Shown: one piece after another, positions 11,576 to 23,634 of the stretch
Numbering within the stretch: the stretch's first letter is position 1
Layout: each line of letters begins with the position of its first letter
Assembly: GCF_003597395.2 (NCBI RefSeq)
Contig: NC_133770.1
Coordinates: 80,395,225-80,459,224, forward strand
Reading direction: 5' to 3'
Source: Chelonoidis abingdonii
Lineage: Eukaryota; Chordata; Testudines; Testudinidae
DNA: 64,000 bases
Translations under genes and position numbers: made by a program
The notes under the pieces: model-generated
Seen by the model: only the letters and a program-made list of their open reading frames with translations
The model's database searches: none
What the model was told of the DNA's origin: nothing

Positions 11576-11639
11576 GCCCTGTGCTGCTGCTGCTACCCTG
11601 GTGGGGGAGGGAGGAGGAGGGGGCACTCACCATACAGGA

Positions 11640-12060
11640 TGGGCTGTACCCCCTGTACCTGCACCAGCTGCCCGCAGCCAGCCCCTGCTGCACCCACTGC
11701 CCGCAGCCAGCCCATCTCCAGTCAGCCCCGCACCAGCCCATCTCCAGCCAGTCCTGCGCCCCCTGCCTTGCCTCCAGCCCTGCACCAGCCCCTGCTGCAC
11801 CGCCTGCCCTGCCCACACCAGCCCTGCACCCCCTGCCCTGTCTCCAGTCAACCCCTGCCGCACCCACCTGCCTGAAGCCAGCCAGTCCCGCACTCCTTTG
11901 TCTCCAGCTCTGCCAACCCATGCCGCACCCCCACTGTGGCCCTGCTTGAAGCCAGCTAGCCCACCTCACACCCCCTGTCTCCAGCCTGCCCCACACCCCT
12001 TGCCCAGCCTGCAGCCAGACCCTACCTCCAGCCCCCTCCACCTGCACCTCCAGCCAGCCT
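11640..12060. repeat. C-rich low-complexity block
   Basis: Repeats of cagccagcccctgctgcacc and cctgccctgc variants with a loose 20-40 bp period. Long open frames arise on both strands because stop codons are rare in this composition. Confidence 0.75.
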
Positions 12061-12230
12061 CATGTCCACTGGTGCCCTGCAGTTCCCAGGAAAGTAACCC
12101 TGCACATCTGCTTCAATGAAGTGGGCACAGAGCAGCTGGGACCCACACATATGCACCCTAGCACACCCTCAGGGAGTGGCAGAACTCATTTCTAGTTCAG
12201 GCCCATCTTTTTAAAAGAGAACTTTAGGTA

Positions 12231-12322
12231 GGGTTAACATACATCTGTATTTTCCTGGACATGTCAGGCTTTTTGGTTCTTAAATCGCCAACCGAGAAGA
12301 AAATACGGACATATGGTAACCC
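12231..12322. mobile_element. 92-bp Tc/mariner-like MITE nested inside the hAT element
   Basis: The left end GGGTTAACATACATCTGTAT and the inverse of the right end GGGTTACCATATGTCCGTAT match at most positions. TA flanks both sides (12229-12230 and 12323-12324). TA duplications and short terminal inverted repeats fit a Tc1/mariner-type MITE. It is the innermost of three nested insertions. Confidence 0.75.
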
Positions 12323-12575
12323 TATTGGTACAAAAAATACATACTGTGAAAGAACTTTTTATAGGGAACCAGGTACTAAGAAATGAAAGGCTTTTTTTTA
12401 CTTTTTTTTTTTTTCAGTCATCCCTGCTGGGGCCCCGCCAAAAATGTTCGAATTGGGCCCCGCACTTCCTAAAGCTGGCCCTGGGTAGGGGCACTCTCAT
12501 TTTAGGTGTCCCTATTGCTCACAGGCATAGCAATCCCTTTGTTGGGCCTCTGGCCTAGGCACCTCTCTTCCCCTC

Positions 12576-12824
12576 TCACTCGCCACGGCCGCTGCCAATT
12601 TCCTCCCTCAGGAGCTTAAATAAGTATTGCCACTGTTCAACCAGCTGCATCAAATAATTTTGTAGGTACACCTGGGCCTCACCAGGTCTCTGCTGGTTTT
12701 CCAGGACCTGCCTCAGCAGGACTTGGATCCACTGCTGCTGTTTGTCACCCCTTCTGCATGGGTTCTGACATTGGAGCCCAGCCTGGAAGGGTATAAAGGC
12801 CCTCCACAAGCTTCCATGTACCAC
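12576..12824 (-). pseudogene. Gag-like fragment, N-terminal part
   Basis: The 82-codon frame is rich in glutamine and leucine (IQVLLRQVLENQQ, LVEQWQYLFKLLREE), as seen in the helical N-terminal parts of LTR-element Gag proteins. It is interrupted downstream by the hAT insertion and by stops. The assignment rests on composition and on its position just inside the 5' LTR, not on a domain match. Confidence 0.45.
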
Positions 12825-12987
12825 AGCTCCACTGTCTCTTTTCTTTTTTTTCCTCTTTCTGCTGTGGCCTTTTATGCTCCCCTTGTATTGGGGTGACCAC
12901 CATATGCAGTCATTTACAGTCTCTACACTATAGTCTCTTAAACTCCCCTTCTATTGGGATGACTGCACATCCCTGTTCTCCACCAAT

Positions 12988-13620
12988 TGTCACAGGGATC
13001 ACTCACTTTAGCAGCCCCTCCTGCTGGCTGTCCTGGGAATTAGCTCTACCAGGCTTGCACCTTCCCTCCAGTGATGTCTTCCCCCATCCTATCTCACACT
13101 GCAGCCCCTCTCACTCCTGGATCTGCAGTCTCCTCTTTGTGGCTTGGCTCTCTGGCCAGATGAGTATGGTCCTCCCGTTCTGGAGAACTCACAGTCCTTC
13201 CAGACCTGCTATCTTGCTGGCATCTCCAGCACCCTTGCTATTCCCTAGTGGCCAGTAGGAGAACCCAGGCCTGCCTGCTGGACTGGGTTCCAGCCCAGGG
13301 ATCCTATAACAAGCAGCCAAGGTCTCTGCATGGTCTGACCCCTTGCTGCTATTTCCCTGGGCTTCATCCCACTCATCTGGCTTCCCCTCTCTGGGTTTGC
13401 AAACCTCCAAATCCTTCTACTCAGGGACTGACAGCAACCATCTTGCTGCTCACCCCTCCTGGGCTTTATACTGGCCTCACCTCTTCCTGCCCAGCTAAGC
13501 CTACTTATAATTAGTGGCATGTTCCCTGGTTCCTCCTCCAGGTGCAGCCCATGGAGTTAATTGACCTTCCTGGCCACCTTTACTCCTTTCAACCCTAGAT
13601 GGGGAAGATGCCCCATCGCA
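12988..13620 (-). repeat. LTR (5' LTR on the minus strand)
   Basis: This is the second copy of the LTR, about 30 bp longer through small insertions such as one near 13290. Immediately downstream on the minus strand the internal region begins aattggtggagaacaggg, a candidate primer-binding site; the matching tRNA was not identified. Confidence 0.8.
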
Positions 13621-13642
13621 GGGGGGGCTGACCATATTCACT

Positions 13643-13755
13643 GTTTATTATCTAAACTATGGTAGCACCTAGGAGACCAGCCATGGACCAGAACCCCATT
13701 GTGCTAGGTACTGTTCAAACGCAGAACAAAGACAGTGCCTGGCCCAAAGAGAAAC
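13643..13755 (-). repeat. L2/MIR-type tail
   Basis: The plus strand reads tggtagcacctaggagacca, gaccagaaccccattgtgct and aggtactgttcaaacgcaga. This is the reverse complement of the widespread amniote tail also seen at 17340-17480. Old copy. Confidence 0.6.
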
Positions 13756-13764
13756 ACATAGACC

Positions 13765-13855
13765 CAGATCCTCAGATGGTGCTGATCAGCACAGCTTCAT
13801 TGAAATCACTGGAGCTAGCCCAATTTACACCAGCCAGCGATCTGACTCATTGCCT
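13765..13855. repeat. MITE fragment (agatcctcag family)
   Basis: The phrases cccagatcctcagatggtg and gcccaatttacaccagccag resemble the ends of the MITE family at 55441-55786. Boundaries are not clear. Confidence 0.4.
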
Positions 13856-16800
13856 TCAAATAATATATTGTGTGTTGGTCACAGTAGCACTGCTTTTCCT
13901 TCTCACCGTGATGTTGTTTTTATCTGACTGGCACTCCCCTTCTCTGGTGAACTTAATTTAAAGTTTGTTTGTACAACACGCTGATCACATACTGAATTTT
14001 TTTACCTCACTTTTGCACCCCCACCCAGTCCTTCCAATGACTGTTTTCTTCTTATGTTGAGCAAAGTGATTTAAGAAGTTAAGCACAAGGGTCTATACAT
14101 GGAAAATACTGACTCTGTATCTGCAGTCATGCCAGAACACAGACTGAGCAATGGTGATATATTCTGTATTTAAATAAGTTTATTGAAAAGGAAAAACTAG
14201 TCAAGGCACTGGCTCCTATTTCAGGACTACTCAAAGTACACGTAAAATTATGAGCTTTTCAGCTGATTTCAGCTAAAACAGTAAAAATATGTCTTAACAG
14301 CTTGGAGAAAGGAAATTGTTTACCTGTAATTCTCAAATTCTAATTATCAAAAGACACCGCATGTCCCAAGGGAGCGCTGCTTCTGAGTCTTATACTTCCA
14401 GCATGAAATTATCCAGTGTGTATATTGTGATTTGAACAGATTAGGATTGAGAAGCATAACAGTACTGGCCAGATACGGGCGGATCAAGATCCAGAGGTGG
14501 GACTCTAATATTTGTGGGGTCTTTAAAGAAAAAACCCTATCACCTAATGCTCACTTAGCACAAAATGGAATTTGATCTAGCTTTCACATTTTTTTAAAAA
14601 TGCCTCTGGGTTGACATCAAGTAGCAGAAGTGCCACCCCCAGAACGGCGTGAAAGTTACAGCCGGCTGTAAATAAAGGTTTAGCATGGAACTGCCACGCA
14701 GTCTTAGCAACAGCATTTTTGTCACAGAAGCTCTAGTGCACATTTGACTTTACTTGCTTGGGCTGCAAATATTACAGTAGCCCTGACTCATGTAGCTGTT
14801 TGGGCCATTAATAAAGAACATTGTAGAATTCATTTTTTCTGGTGGGTTTTTATTTTTTTTATTTTTAAGTAAGGATGGAGCCAGGAGCAGCAGGCAGGAA
14901 GCCAGGTCAGATTAAAAAAAACAAAACAAAAAAATCCCAGTAAGAAACAATCAGTGCCCATGATCAGTACCCAAGAGCACTCAGCAGATCCACTTCTAAA
15001 ACGGAAACTGCGGCTTGAGGCCCAGCTAAGGAAAGCCAAGCTGGAGAGAAAAGCAGCTTCAGAATATGTCTAAGGTCATGACACTTGACCTTTTCATTTC
15101 TTTTTCTCTTTGAAACCTGATTATCTCTATTTTTAGACACATGGCTGGGGGAGGAGTGGTAAGAGAGGGTAACTGAACCTGGCACACTAGTGCTGCTCTC
15201 TGGTTTTCTGTACCTCTGTACCCCATGTTTGGTCGCAAATCTGAGCAATATTCCATGGATCTCTTTAGCGATACCAATTTGCTTTACCAAAAGTAAAATT
15301 TGGCATTGAAACAACAGCCATTTTGTTGTTGCAATTATTTTTTAGGAGTAGATGTATTATTGATTATATGACGTGTTGGTGAGTAGAGTATTGGTCAAAT
15401 TTCTGATGAGGTCCACATGTAAAATTATTTGGGGGTCAAAATGGGGTGTTTCTTCAAGCCTAGAACTTTTATAGAAATATCTGAACACATTAACTTGGTG
15501 AGTAATATCCATAGCATCTGCAGCATGCACCACACACTAGTGTAAAAAAATATTTTGGGTACCAGAATTGTAGTAATCAAGAAATGTGTTTATGTATGCT
15601 GATTCAGACTAGACAGAATGACAGATCACGTCTATGCTGACTGTATGCTTCTGGGTGAGTAGGGGTTTGTTGTGGGATAGTTTGATCTTTCCAAATTCCA
15701 CCCATATTGCAATCCTTCCCTCTTTTTTCTGAATGAAGAGTATATATTGTAGCTGGTTCTTGCTTGGGATTGCTTATCAGTTACATTCATGCAGGACTAG
15801 CTTCTAAATTGAGCAATTTGGACTAAGGGAAGAATAATGGGTGGGTTTGGAAACTACTCTAGCTTACAGAAAATTACTCTGTACTTAGATCATCCGCTAT
15901 AAATAGAATAAGTGATGATTCAAATACATTGCCAAGATGTCCAAGGTGGAATACAGAGACTGACCAATTTAACAGTTGGATTGTTTCAAAACATTGATGT
16001 CCAAGTCCCTTATTTCTGTGTAAAATGGCAAACATATGAACTAAAACAACAAAAAGAGGCTTAGCACCCAGACAACATTCTCCATTAGATATTTCCAAGA
16101 TAAACAATCTACATCCAAAATGTGACCTGATAAGGACCTTTGAAATACACACAGTCCGTTCCATTTCACAATTTTAGTTTAACCTCACAATAACCTCTGC
16201 TCTCTCCCTGCCCAGAGATTTTTGCTGAATGCAAAGTGATTATTAAGAAAACAAACAAATATCAAATCCACCAATTGTTTTTATACTGTAACTATCCAAC
16301 TTGGGGGTGGAGAGGTGGGAGTAATATGGGGCAGTGTTAATCGCATCAATTCCTCAGTCATTTTGGCTATTTACCAGGTTACTACAAATCAAAACTATAC
16401 TGCAATAACACTCATAATGTAAGCACCTGGACCTGCCAACTCCTATTACAATAATCCCATTGACTTCAGTTATTCTGTCAGCCTAGGTACTTGCTGTGAC
16501 TCCCATCACTAATAACGAGCACCTCAGATCATTAACAAATTTATCATAAGACACCCCCGTGAGGCACTCAGCATGATAATGTAATGTTTACACATTATCG
16601 CAAACCCTCCTAACACACACCAGGGTATTTTGTTATTTAAAATGAGACTAGACTATGGACAACCAATTTCGCTGGCTGCTTAGCAACAGGCAATTGAGAA
16701 TGCCTATCAATTCTCAGTTTATAATAACCCAAGGCAGACTTGGATTTTTGTTTTCCCTCGAGCTTATGTCTTCCCCTGCCTCGATAATAAATACCAGAAA

Positions 16801-17221
16801 TCTATGGCCAGTGTGTGTCAGAAATCCCCTAGTGGAATATCTTTCATCACACTTGCTGGGTCTGCCTGCCCACTAGGACAAAACTGGTCTAAAATGTGTT
16901 TTTATTTGTTAAAAGGATTTTGAGATTAATTCAGAACTGGACCCCACAGCAAAGATTGGAGATATTAGAAATAAAAAGCATTATTGGCATCTTGTATTTT
17001 TAAAAATGTAAAGGAAGGGGGGCACGCAGTTGACGGCACTCAGCATCTGGCAGGATCAGGCCTTAAAGTGGTAGGACAAACATCTGCAAGGATCAGAAAA
17101 TGAGAACTTCAATTCCCTGTTTCATTCGGGTCATCTTTACTACCAAGTGTCAGATTTTGTTAGAGCTGAAACAGAGAACTTGCCACAAAGGGACAGGCCA
17201 ATGATGCATCTGGTTTAAGGG
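13856..17221. other. Unassigned intergenic sequence
   Basis: AT-rich and low in recognisable repeats. No exon with splice signals and conserved coding character was seen. The short minus-strand open frames around 14830-15314 and 15874-16164 show no family features. A conserved non-coding function is possible but cannot be judged from this sequence alone. Confidence 0.4.
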
Positions 17222-17483
17222 AGTAGGTATAGTCCAGCAAATAGGATGCTGCACAAGAATTCAGGAGCCCCAGGGGAGTCTATTCTTGAGCCTACCCTGA
17301 CCTGCTGTGTCACTTCACCTTCCTGTGTTTGTTCCCCACCCGTACTTGGTCCTGTCTGTTTAGATTGTGAGTTCTTCAAGGCAGGTCTCTTCAATATCGC
17401 TTATGTTTTTGTACAGCCCTTAGCACAACAGGGTCCCAACGTTACTTGGGGTCTCTAGGTGCCATTGTAATAAAAATGATAAC
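17222..17483 (+). repeat. MIR-like SINE with L2-type tail
   Basis: The 5' part has aattcaggagccccagggga and ctgctgtgtcacttcacctt (MIR core). The 3' part has tagattgtgagttcttcaag, gtacagcccttagcacaaca and gtgccattgtaataaaaatg (tail). A 70-codon open frame inside is chance. Confidence 0.7.
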
Positions 17484-18999
17484 TGTTTAGCTCTACTAGT
17501 GCCCACTGCTAGATGCTAGTATCTTATTTGCTGTTCTCACTGTCACTAGATGTCAGGCAGATGTCCTTGGTAATTTATATATGACGTATGTGACCTCACA
17601 GTCAGTCAGTTGCAGAGGTGAGCACAGAATGCAGTTCTCCTGGCTCCCAGTCAGGGGCTTTATCCATTAGACACAGAGCTTCCCCAGCAAGCATTCAGCT
17701 TTCCTATTGGGCTCAGTCTGATGCATTCCTAGCTTGCTCCCAGCAGCTTGCTGCTCTACAAACAGAGCCCTGCAAGTAGTTTTTCTCTTATTCTAATGAT
17801 CACTTATTGCCAGTGGCTGCAGTAGATTGACACAGGAGGGGGAGCTGTTGGAGGGAACGCTGTCTAACATGCCTAGGAGAGAGTGGGGGCTGCTATTTTG
17901 AACCTTGCTTCATTTGTTTGCTGGCCTGTGTCTCACTGTGATCCTGTGACTCTGCAGCGGTGCAAAGAACAGACATATACAAATATATATTCTCCTCCCT
18001 CTTTGGCACCAATGGAAACACTCTGTACCAAGTCCCCTATAGCAGGTTGTCACTGTAAGTGCTGTGGTAGCCCTCCCGCCTCCCCCACCCCAGCATCTGG
18101 CAGCGTGCGCTACGTACCGTGAGCTCAGAGGCAAGCGCCGTAAGCTCTACCCCTCAGTAGGCTCCCCTTAACACTCACACATTGAGAATAAGTAACCAAT
18201 GATTATGCCCCACTTGGGCTGCCAGAAGAAAAAGGTGCAAAGACTTCAGCACAAATTGCTTTGAACACTTCAACTCTGCAGTTCTCAGCCCAGCCTCTAG
18301 GAGTCATCCAGAGCAAGGTTATAAAGGTAACTCTGATTCACTGTACCTCTTCCCAACATCCTCCTGCCAGCAGCAGGCTGCATGTCTGCCCAGCTTGCAG
18401 GCTGCCTACTGCCTGGCCTTCCTGCAGGCCAGGGGCTGCTTCTGGTCTCATGCAGCTTTTAGCTCACTTGAGCCTCGGAATATTACTGCCTTTTCCTGTA
18501 GGAGGAGAATTATGGAGCCCTCTAGTGGCTGGCTGGATGTTAAACTGGGAAACACAGGGCCCTCCACTGGCTAGATGTTCACCTGAGCAGAAGAAAGTCA
18601 CCTGGAAGCCACCAGGTTCATTACAGATTCACCAGAGTCTGGGTTCTCACACTGCCTGTGCAGATTGTTCAAAGCCTTGATGAGCCTCAGGAGCAATAAA
18701 GTGCAACACGTGCTTTATGATTGCAGACATCCTGCTGTGAAGCCTAATACTAGAATCTAAAGTACAGGATTGTTTGGCACTTTGGCCATAAGCAGAAACT
18801 CTTCTGAAACATCAAATCACTTTGTAATGAACTCATTTCCTTGGGCAATCTTAACCAAATGATGCTGAAAGATGGAATCACAGCCCAAGGTTAAAGGAGC
18901 TCCCAACAGAGAGAATTTCCCTTCTGTCAGAGCAAGTGTCAACTGAAAAGTTTTTTAGTAAATTGGAATCTGCTGCTCCTCCTTTGGCATGATGATAGT
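17484..18999. other. Unassigned intergenic sequence
   Basis: No gene seen. Segments such as cccagtcaggggctttatcc near 17650 may belong to a SINE in reverse orientation. The 139-codon plus-strand frame at 18261-18680 has no recognisable features and overlaps sequence with ccctctagtggctggc and ccctccactggctag, which looks like old repeat. Confidence 0.4.
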
Positions 19000-19084
19000 G
19001 GGCCATATTCAGTCCTCTTGTACAGAACAGCCCAGGGACTTCAGTGGGGGCTGCAGCTACTCCTGTCAGAGCTGAATTTGGGCC
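19000..19084. repeat. 85-bp hairpin MITE
   Basis: The left end gggccatattcag and right end ctgaatttgggcc are inverse copies. The interior contains acttcagtgggggctgcag, common in short fold-back elements of this genome. Non-coding. Confidence 0.6.
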
Positions 19085-19937
19085 AGAATCCTTATTAAGA
19101 ATATAAAATATTAAAGGTGCTCAAATGAATAAAATAAAATAGACACGCAGCTCAAACCTTCAGGAAAAGGTGCTGTTGATGGAGACAGGTCTGAATGAAA
19201 ACCATGAATCTTAACATTTCCCAACCTTCTTAGGGGATATTGCAGAATTAAACTGCTCATTGGCATCTGAATATTGCATTTAGTCCCTGAATCAAAACCC
19301 CAGATCGTTTCATCCCCAAACTTTGGGGTGTTCAAAACGGATCCATAAACATATTGTTGCTGTGACAGCTGGAACTTTATTCTCCTTTCCTTCTGCTATT
19401 TCCAGAGGTTGCTGATCCCCCATAACTATGGTTTCTACTGAGCATTGAGAGACCAGTCAGCTGTGGAGCGTACTCTATTCACTACCAAAATCTTGGCTCA
19501 GAAACAGCTGGCAAAGCCCCTCCTTTTCTTGATCATCCTATGTGGGTCAGTGGCTGCTTTGATACAGAGAAAGGCAGAGATCCATGAATGAGACCCTGAG
19601 AGCTAAGTGTGAGGACTTCCTGCAGAGATGGCAGAACCAGACTTCCAAATCACCTGAGCAAGGAAAGGACTTGAGGGAACCGAACACCAGCAACACAAGG
19701 CCCAGTCCCCTGTAATGGAACAGAGGAAACCTAAGCCACGTAAGGAAACAAATTATTCAGAGGAGGTGTGCAATGTGCTAATGGCATATAACATGTGAGC
19801 AACAGACTAGAGAAAGTTTCCATCAAATTAATGCACGTATGTGACAACTGTGCCTCCACTCAAACACACATGTGCTCATGGTTGCTGTGCAGAACAACTG
19901 CCATAGTAGAAGTCATAGGAGGAAACACCATCTCGGG
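19085..19937. other. Unassigned intergenic sequence
   Basis: No gene or defined repeat. A 44-codon plus-strand frame near 19585 is too short and lacks splice or family support. Confidence 0.4.
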
Positions 19938-20133
19938 ATTAGCGCAGAGGATTAGGAATCAGGAGATCTGAGTTCTATTCTTGTTTCCATTGCTGACTCT
20001 CTGTGTCACTTTAAACAAGCCACTTGGCTTTTCGGTGCCTCAGCTTCTTCATCTATGCAATGGGAATATTAAGTTTTGCAATTCTTGTTGAGCTTCTTGG
20101 ATCAAAGGTGCTCTGGCAAATATAATTATTATT
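19938..20133 (+). repeat. MIR-like SINE copy
   Basis: MIR core phrases in order: gaatcaggagatctgagttc, ctctctgtgtcactttaaac and gcctcagcttcttcatctat, then an AT-rich tail ending aattattattta. Diverged but complete in outline. Confidence 0.75.
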
Positions 20134-22839
20134 TACTGTGGACATGATCCTCAGAGTTTTCCCTGTGTTTTAATGCCCTTTCCATGAAGTTTTGCATGTC
20201 CCATGATATGCCATAGACACATAACATCATAGCTTTGTTTCAGTTTGCTAGGAACCTACTCACTTTGAGATGAGGGTCCATATGCCAAGCTCTGAAGGTC
20301 AGGAACCTAGTTATCTGAAAAATCATCAGTTATCTTTCAAGAGCGTTACAATTTGATGGGTTGTTCTTAGCTCTCAGGATTTAAAAGTTGTCAGGACAGC
20401 TGCAGGGCAATCTCAATAGAGAGCATATGTCTCAAGGATCTGCTACCTCCAGCACTCTTCCAGAGCCTGGGCTTGGTGAGCTTTGGGCCAAAGATACAAT
20501 TTACTTATTTGATGTTGCCGCTGATGGACCTTCAACAGTAGTTTAATAAGAAAAGGAATTTTTTTTGTGCATTACTGAGCAAGAGGTTCTGATTTTTCCC
20601 CCTTAGGTTGAAAGGCTCATATTTTGTTACCTCGTTAATATTTATTCATCCCAGGTGCTTAGGCAATGGACACTGATCAAAATTTCTACATAGATAAAAA
20701 AAATGTTAAACATGTCCCCTCCATACTACCCTCTAGTGGCTTGATAGGTCCCAGATGCTTGAGGCTCTAGATGAAATTGTGTACATTCCTATTGATTCTT
20801 TGGCTCTGTTTTCTGTCTAATGAAGACAGCAGTTGATCTATTCCCCTCAGGCCTGCGATAAAATGTCACTAGTCAATCACCTTTCAAGTTGTGCATATGC
20901 TACTGGGAATGAAGCAGGCATTGACAAGCATCAGTAGAGCTTTAGTTAATCTGGTTTTGTATATATTATCTATCCACTAATCAGCAAACAAATGCCCAGG
21001 ATGGACATAAAAGGCAGAGTGCTACATTTCTAATGCACTAAATAGACAATGCTGAGTTTCTTTCACAAGTGCACAATCTTACCGGTAATATGAATGGAAA
21101 GTGCTTTCTTGTTTTATTTCTAATGGTAATACTGCAGGAGAAACCACATTTTTTGTGGAATTTCTAGTGATAAAAGGGCAGGATTAAGTGACAGCAAACA
21201 TTTCCAGAGACAATGAGAGCACTTTTAGTGGAAATGCACACCATGAAAGTGAAGCTTTTCGTAGGAGACTCTCTATCAAAACTTGTTGCATTAAAAACAA
21301 TGTTCACATTCAGTGCAGTAAGAAAATCACTAATCATTTGAAAGGCTGCAATTAAAATCATAGCCCAGACCCATCTGGCTGTGAGAAGCGGAGCTAGAGC
21401 CGAGGAGCTGAGAAGCAGATTTCTGCTATCGATAAGCAATTTACATCCAAATGGTAGATCCTAGATTTGGTTTTTTTTAAAAAATCTCTGTTTAAAAGCT
21501 CAAGAAAATTTTTGAACCACCACTAAAATAAATAATTCTGTTGCCCTGACTGCCTATAATATCCTCTTACACTTCACTCTAGGGGATCACAGAGCATCAC
21601 CAAAATCGGGCCATTTCTAGGGAGAAGGGCAGTAATGAATATATAGTATTCAAGGCCATTAGAAAACACTCCTATTCTTATGAAAGATGTCCTAAAATCT
21701 TTAGGGCCCTTGCAGAGAAGGCAGGATGTTGGTTTTTGGGGGTTCATTTGACATGCCCACAATCCATTCAGCTGCAATTTACCTCAGCAGAACTGGTCAA
21801 AAATAAGGCCACATTGTGAATTCTGCCTCCCAAAATTTCCTCCCCCTTTGCCCACAAAATGAAACATTGTCAAAGTGTTGCTGAGCTCAACACAGAAGAT
21901 TCTCTGCTGAGATCTGAGCTGATGGTTCCTGAAACTCGAGAGGATCCTGACCTAAGGTGTAGACTACTGTGACACCCTTCCAGCGAAAAGCACATCACAC
22001 AAGAGTGCCTTGATGTTACCCAAACAAACAAACAAACTTGAAGCCAGTCTCCCTTGAGTCTTGCACCCTCCCTATTTGGCTACGATTGGCAGCCAAAGCA
22101 CAGACTAAGGGTAGCCGTGGATCTCCCCTAACCCATGCCTTACATTGCCATAAGTCTGTTTGGGGTAGTGGAGATTTTCCAGGGTCTCCAACATGTCCCC
22201 TCCTTGCTTGGATGTGCTTTCACTCTAGAACACTTCTTGTACTGGAATACTTCTTGCACAGTACTTGGGGAGGTGTGGGGGAGGGAAGCAAAGGGCAGTT
22301 CATAGGGCAGGTCAGATGAGGGGGCTGTGTGGCCTAGCCCAGAATAGCCCGGTCCACTTTTGGATACAGCTTGCTTAACACACGTGCAGCCAAATCCAGC
22401 TCCAGTGTGAGAGGGGTTGGCTCTCAGAGCTTGGAGAATCTGAAGGTCCAGCAAGCGTTGTTCCATTTTATACGAAAGCAGCTCACAGATGGATCTGCTC
22501 AGCCGGGCAGCCGTCTGTAGAGTCTCTCTACTTTCTCACAGCACTTCCTGTTCTCACTGTATTAGGCAAAATGATAGTAGAAGCAGAAGGTTCCCTCTTA
22601 TACACTCAACTATCATTCTAGGATGAAACAGATGTCCTGTTCTTCTCTCACAACTCACATGCTATAACAACTGCAACTATGTTAATGAGACAGGGCAAAT
22701 ATTGCCTAATCATTTTTCAACAGTCAAGGTAGCTGAACAGGTCTAACAATAAATGCTCATTCAGCCATGTGAAGTCAAAACTTACATTCATTCATTCCCT
22801 TCTTTTTGCTTTTTCAATATCTGCCATTACCATGTTGCA
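20134..22839. other. Unassigned intergenic sequence
   Basis: No gene recognised on either strand. A 91-codon minus-strand frame at 21164-21439 has a mixed hydrophobic composition but no known motif, no matching exon neighbours and no promoter context. A perfect 4-bp repeat, caaacaaacaaacaaac, lies at about 22021-22037. Confidence 0.4.
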
Positions 22840-23467
22840 GGCCAGATATACTCAAAAGTTTGAGAATTCCCCTCCCCTCACTCCAATTTATTATTGGCCC
22901 ACTTAAGCATGCATGTCATGGACGTGACTCACTGGTGGGGTACCTATCTGAGCCAGGGCACAGCATTAGACCAATTAGAAGCCCAAACAGAAAAGTCTTC
23001 TGCCCTCCTTGGATTCCTTTTCAGCCTGCTTTCTAGACTCAGTTCTCAGCTCCTGTTCGCTGACTGCCAGGTTGCTATCCCTGGAGTCCATCTCACAGTG
23101 AACCATTCACTGAAGGGCCCTACTTGTCACCCCTAATCCTGGGCCCTGTAGAATTGTTCTTTGAACACTACATCCCAGGGCTCTCTCTCTGGGTGGCCCT
23201 TTTTTCCTAGCAAGCCCCACTGCTTCCTCTCCCAGAGCACTCTGGTACTTTTTCCTAAGACCGCCCTGCCCCCTTCCTACAGGCCCTACCTCAGGGCTTC
23301 TCACAAGACCCTAACCTGCTTCCTGGAGTTCCTTCCTTCTCTCAGCCTTTTTTATGAGGTCCCGATGTTCATCAGGCTAACACTGGACCCCAGTGGCTGA
23401 GTGGCAGACAATTATGGGACTGGGGGGCCAGTCCCATTTCCTCTTCAAGGGGCCAGTGACCTGTGAC
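22840..23467 (-). repeat. Probable solo LTR
   Basis: On the minus strand it begins TGTCACAGGTCACTGGCCCC, and its composition (C and T rich on the plus strand, with ccagtggctgagtggcagac near the start) matches a retroviral-type LTR I recognise from turtles. The left boundary on the plus strand is approximate and no TSD was found. Its open frames are not coding. Confidence 0.55.
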
Positions 23468-23634
23468 AAAGAGCTAAAGTTTTCTAACCAAACTAGTGCA
23501 AGCTGATGCAGCTAATTGGCAGAGCAAAGACGGCTGGATGCAGAGCTGTAGAAAATATCCTACCTGGATTCCACCAGACACATGCACAAACATTTCCTTT
23601 CCCCCAAACATGCATTGACTACTGACAGGTCCCA

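Larger units (their letters stand above)
10839..12483. mobile_element. 1.6-kb hAT-type element nested in the LTR retrotransposon
   Basis: It starts CAGGGCTGGCTTTAGGCC and ends with the inverse cctaaagctggccctg. The identical octamer ggtagggg flanks it at 10831-10838 and 12484-12491. The inner ends (aattcctctgaatcgggccc on the left, cgaattgggccccgc on the right) are also inverted. The centre is low-complexity: an inverted minisatellite at about 10980-11575 and a CCAGCCC/CTGC-rich block at 11640-12060. Large open frames in it (up to 230 codons on the minus strand) are repetitive and show no hAT transposase features. Confidence 0.88.
9414..13625 (-). mobile_element. LTR retrotransposon, gag-like only, broken by nested DNA elements
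   Basis: Two related direct repeats (9419-10019 and 12988-13620) flank about 3 kb. Both begin TG and end CA, and the whole unit sits between ggggg at 9414-9418 and ggggg at 13621-13625, a likely 5-bp TSD. Transcription would be on the minus strand: on that strand a polypurine tract (gaggggaaggg) lies directly before the downstream LTR at 10022-10032. The internal region, apart from the hAT insertion at 10839-12483, is about 1.3 kb. It holds gag-like fragments: a glutamine-rich helical segment at 12576-12824, a degenerate zinc knuckle near 10699-10740 and a coiled-coil-like stretch near 10160-10390. No reverse transcriptase, integrase or envelope region was seen. It is therefore a non-autonomous, decayed copy, Gypsy-like or ERV-like in class. 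The LTRs differ at many positions, so the insertion is old. Confidence 0.75.

Noticed and set aside
11355..12119. Open frames of 120-230 codons on both strands (11355-12047, 11581-11949, 11601-12119)
   Set aside because: They fall in the low-complexity interior of a hAT element, overlap each other on both strands and consist of repeated glycine, tryptophan, proline or cysteine runs.
18261..18680. 139-codon plus-strand frame
   Set aside because: Overlaps repeat-like phrases and shows no conserved domain.
19584..19720. Short charged frame (RAKCEDFLQRW...)
   Set aside because: Only about 40 codons, no splice or family support.
21164..21439. 91-codon minus-strand frame with hydrophobic stretches
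   Set aside because: No family features, no neighbouring exons and no splice or promoter support; could be chance in AT-rich sequence.
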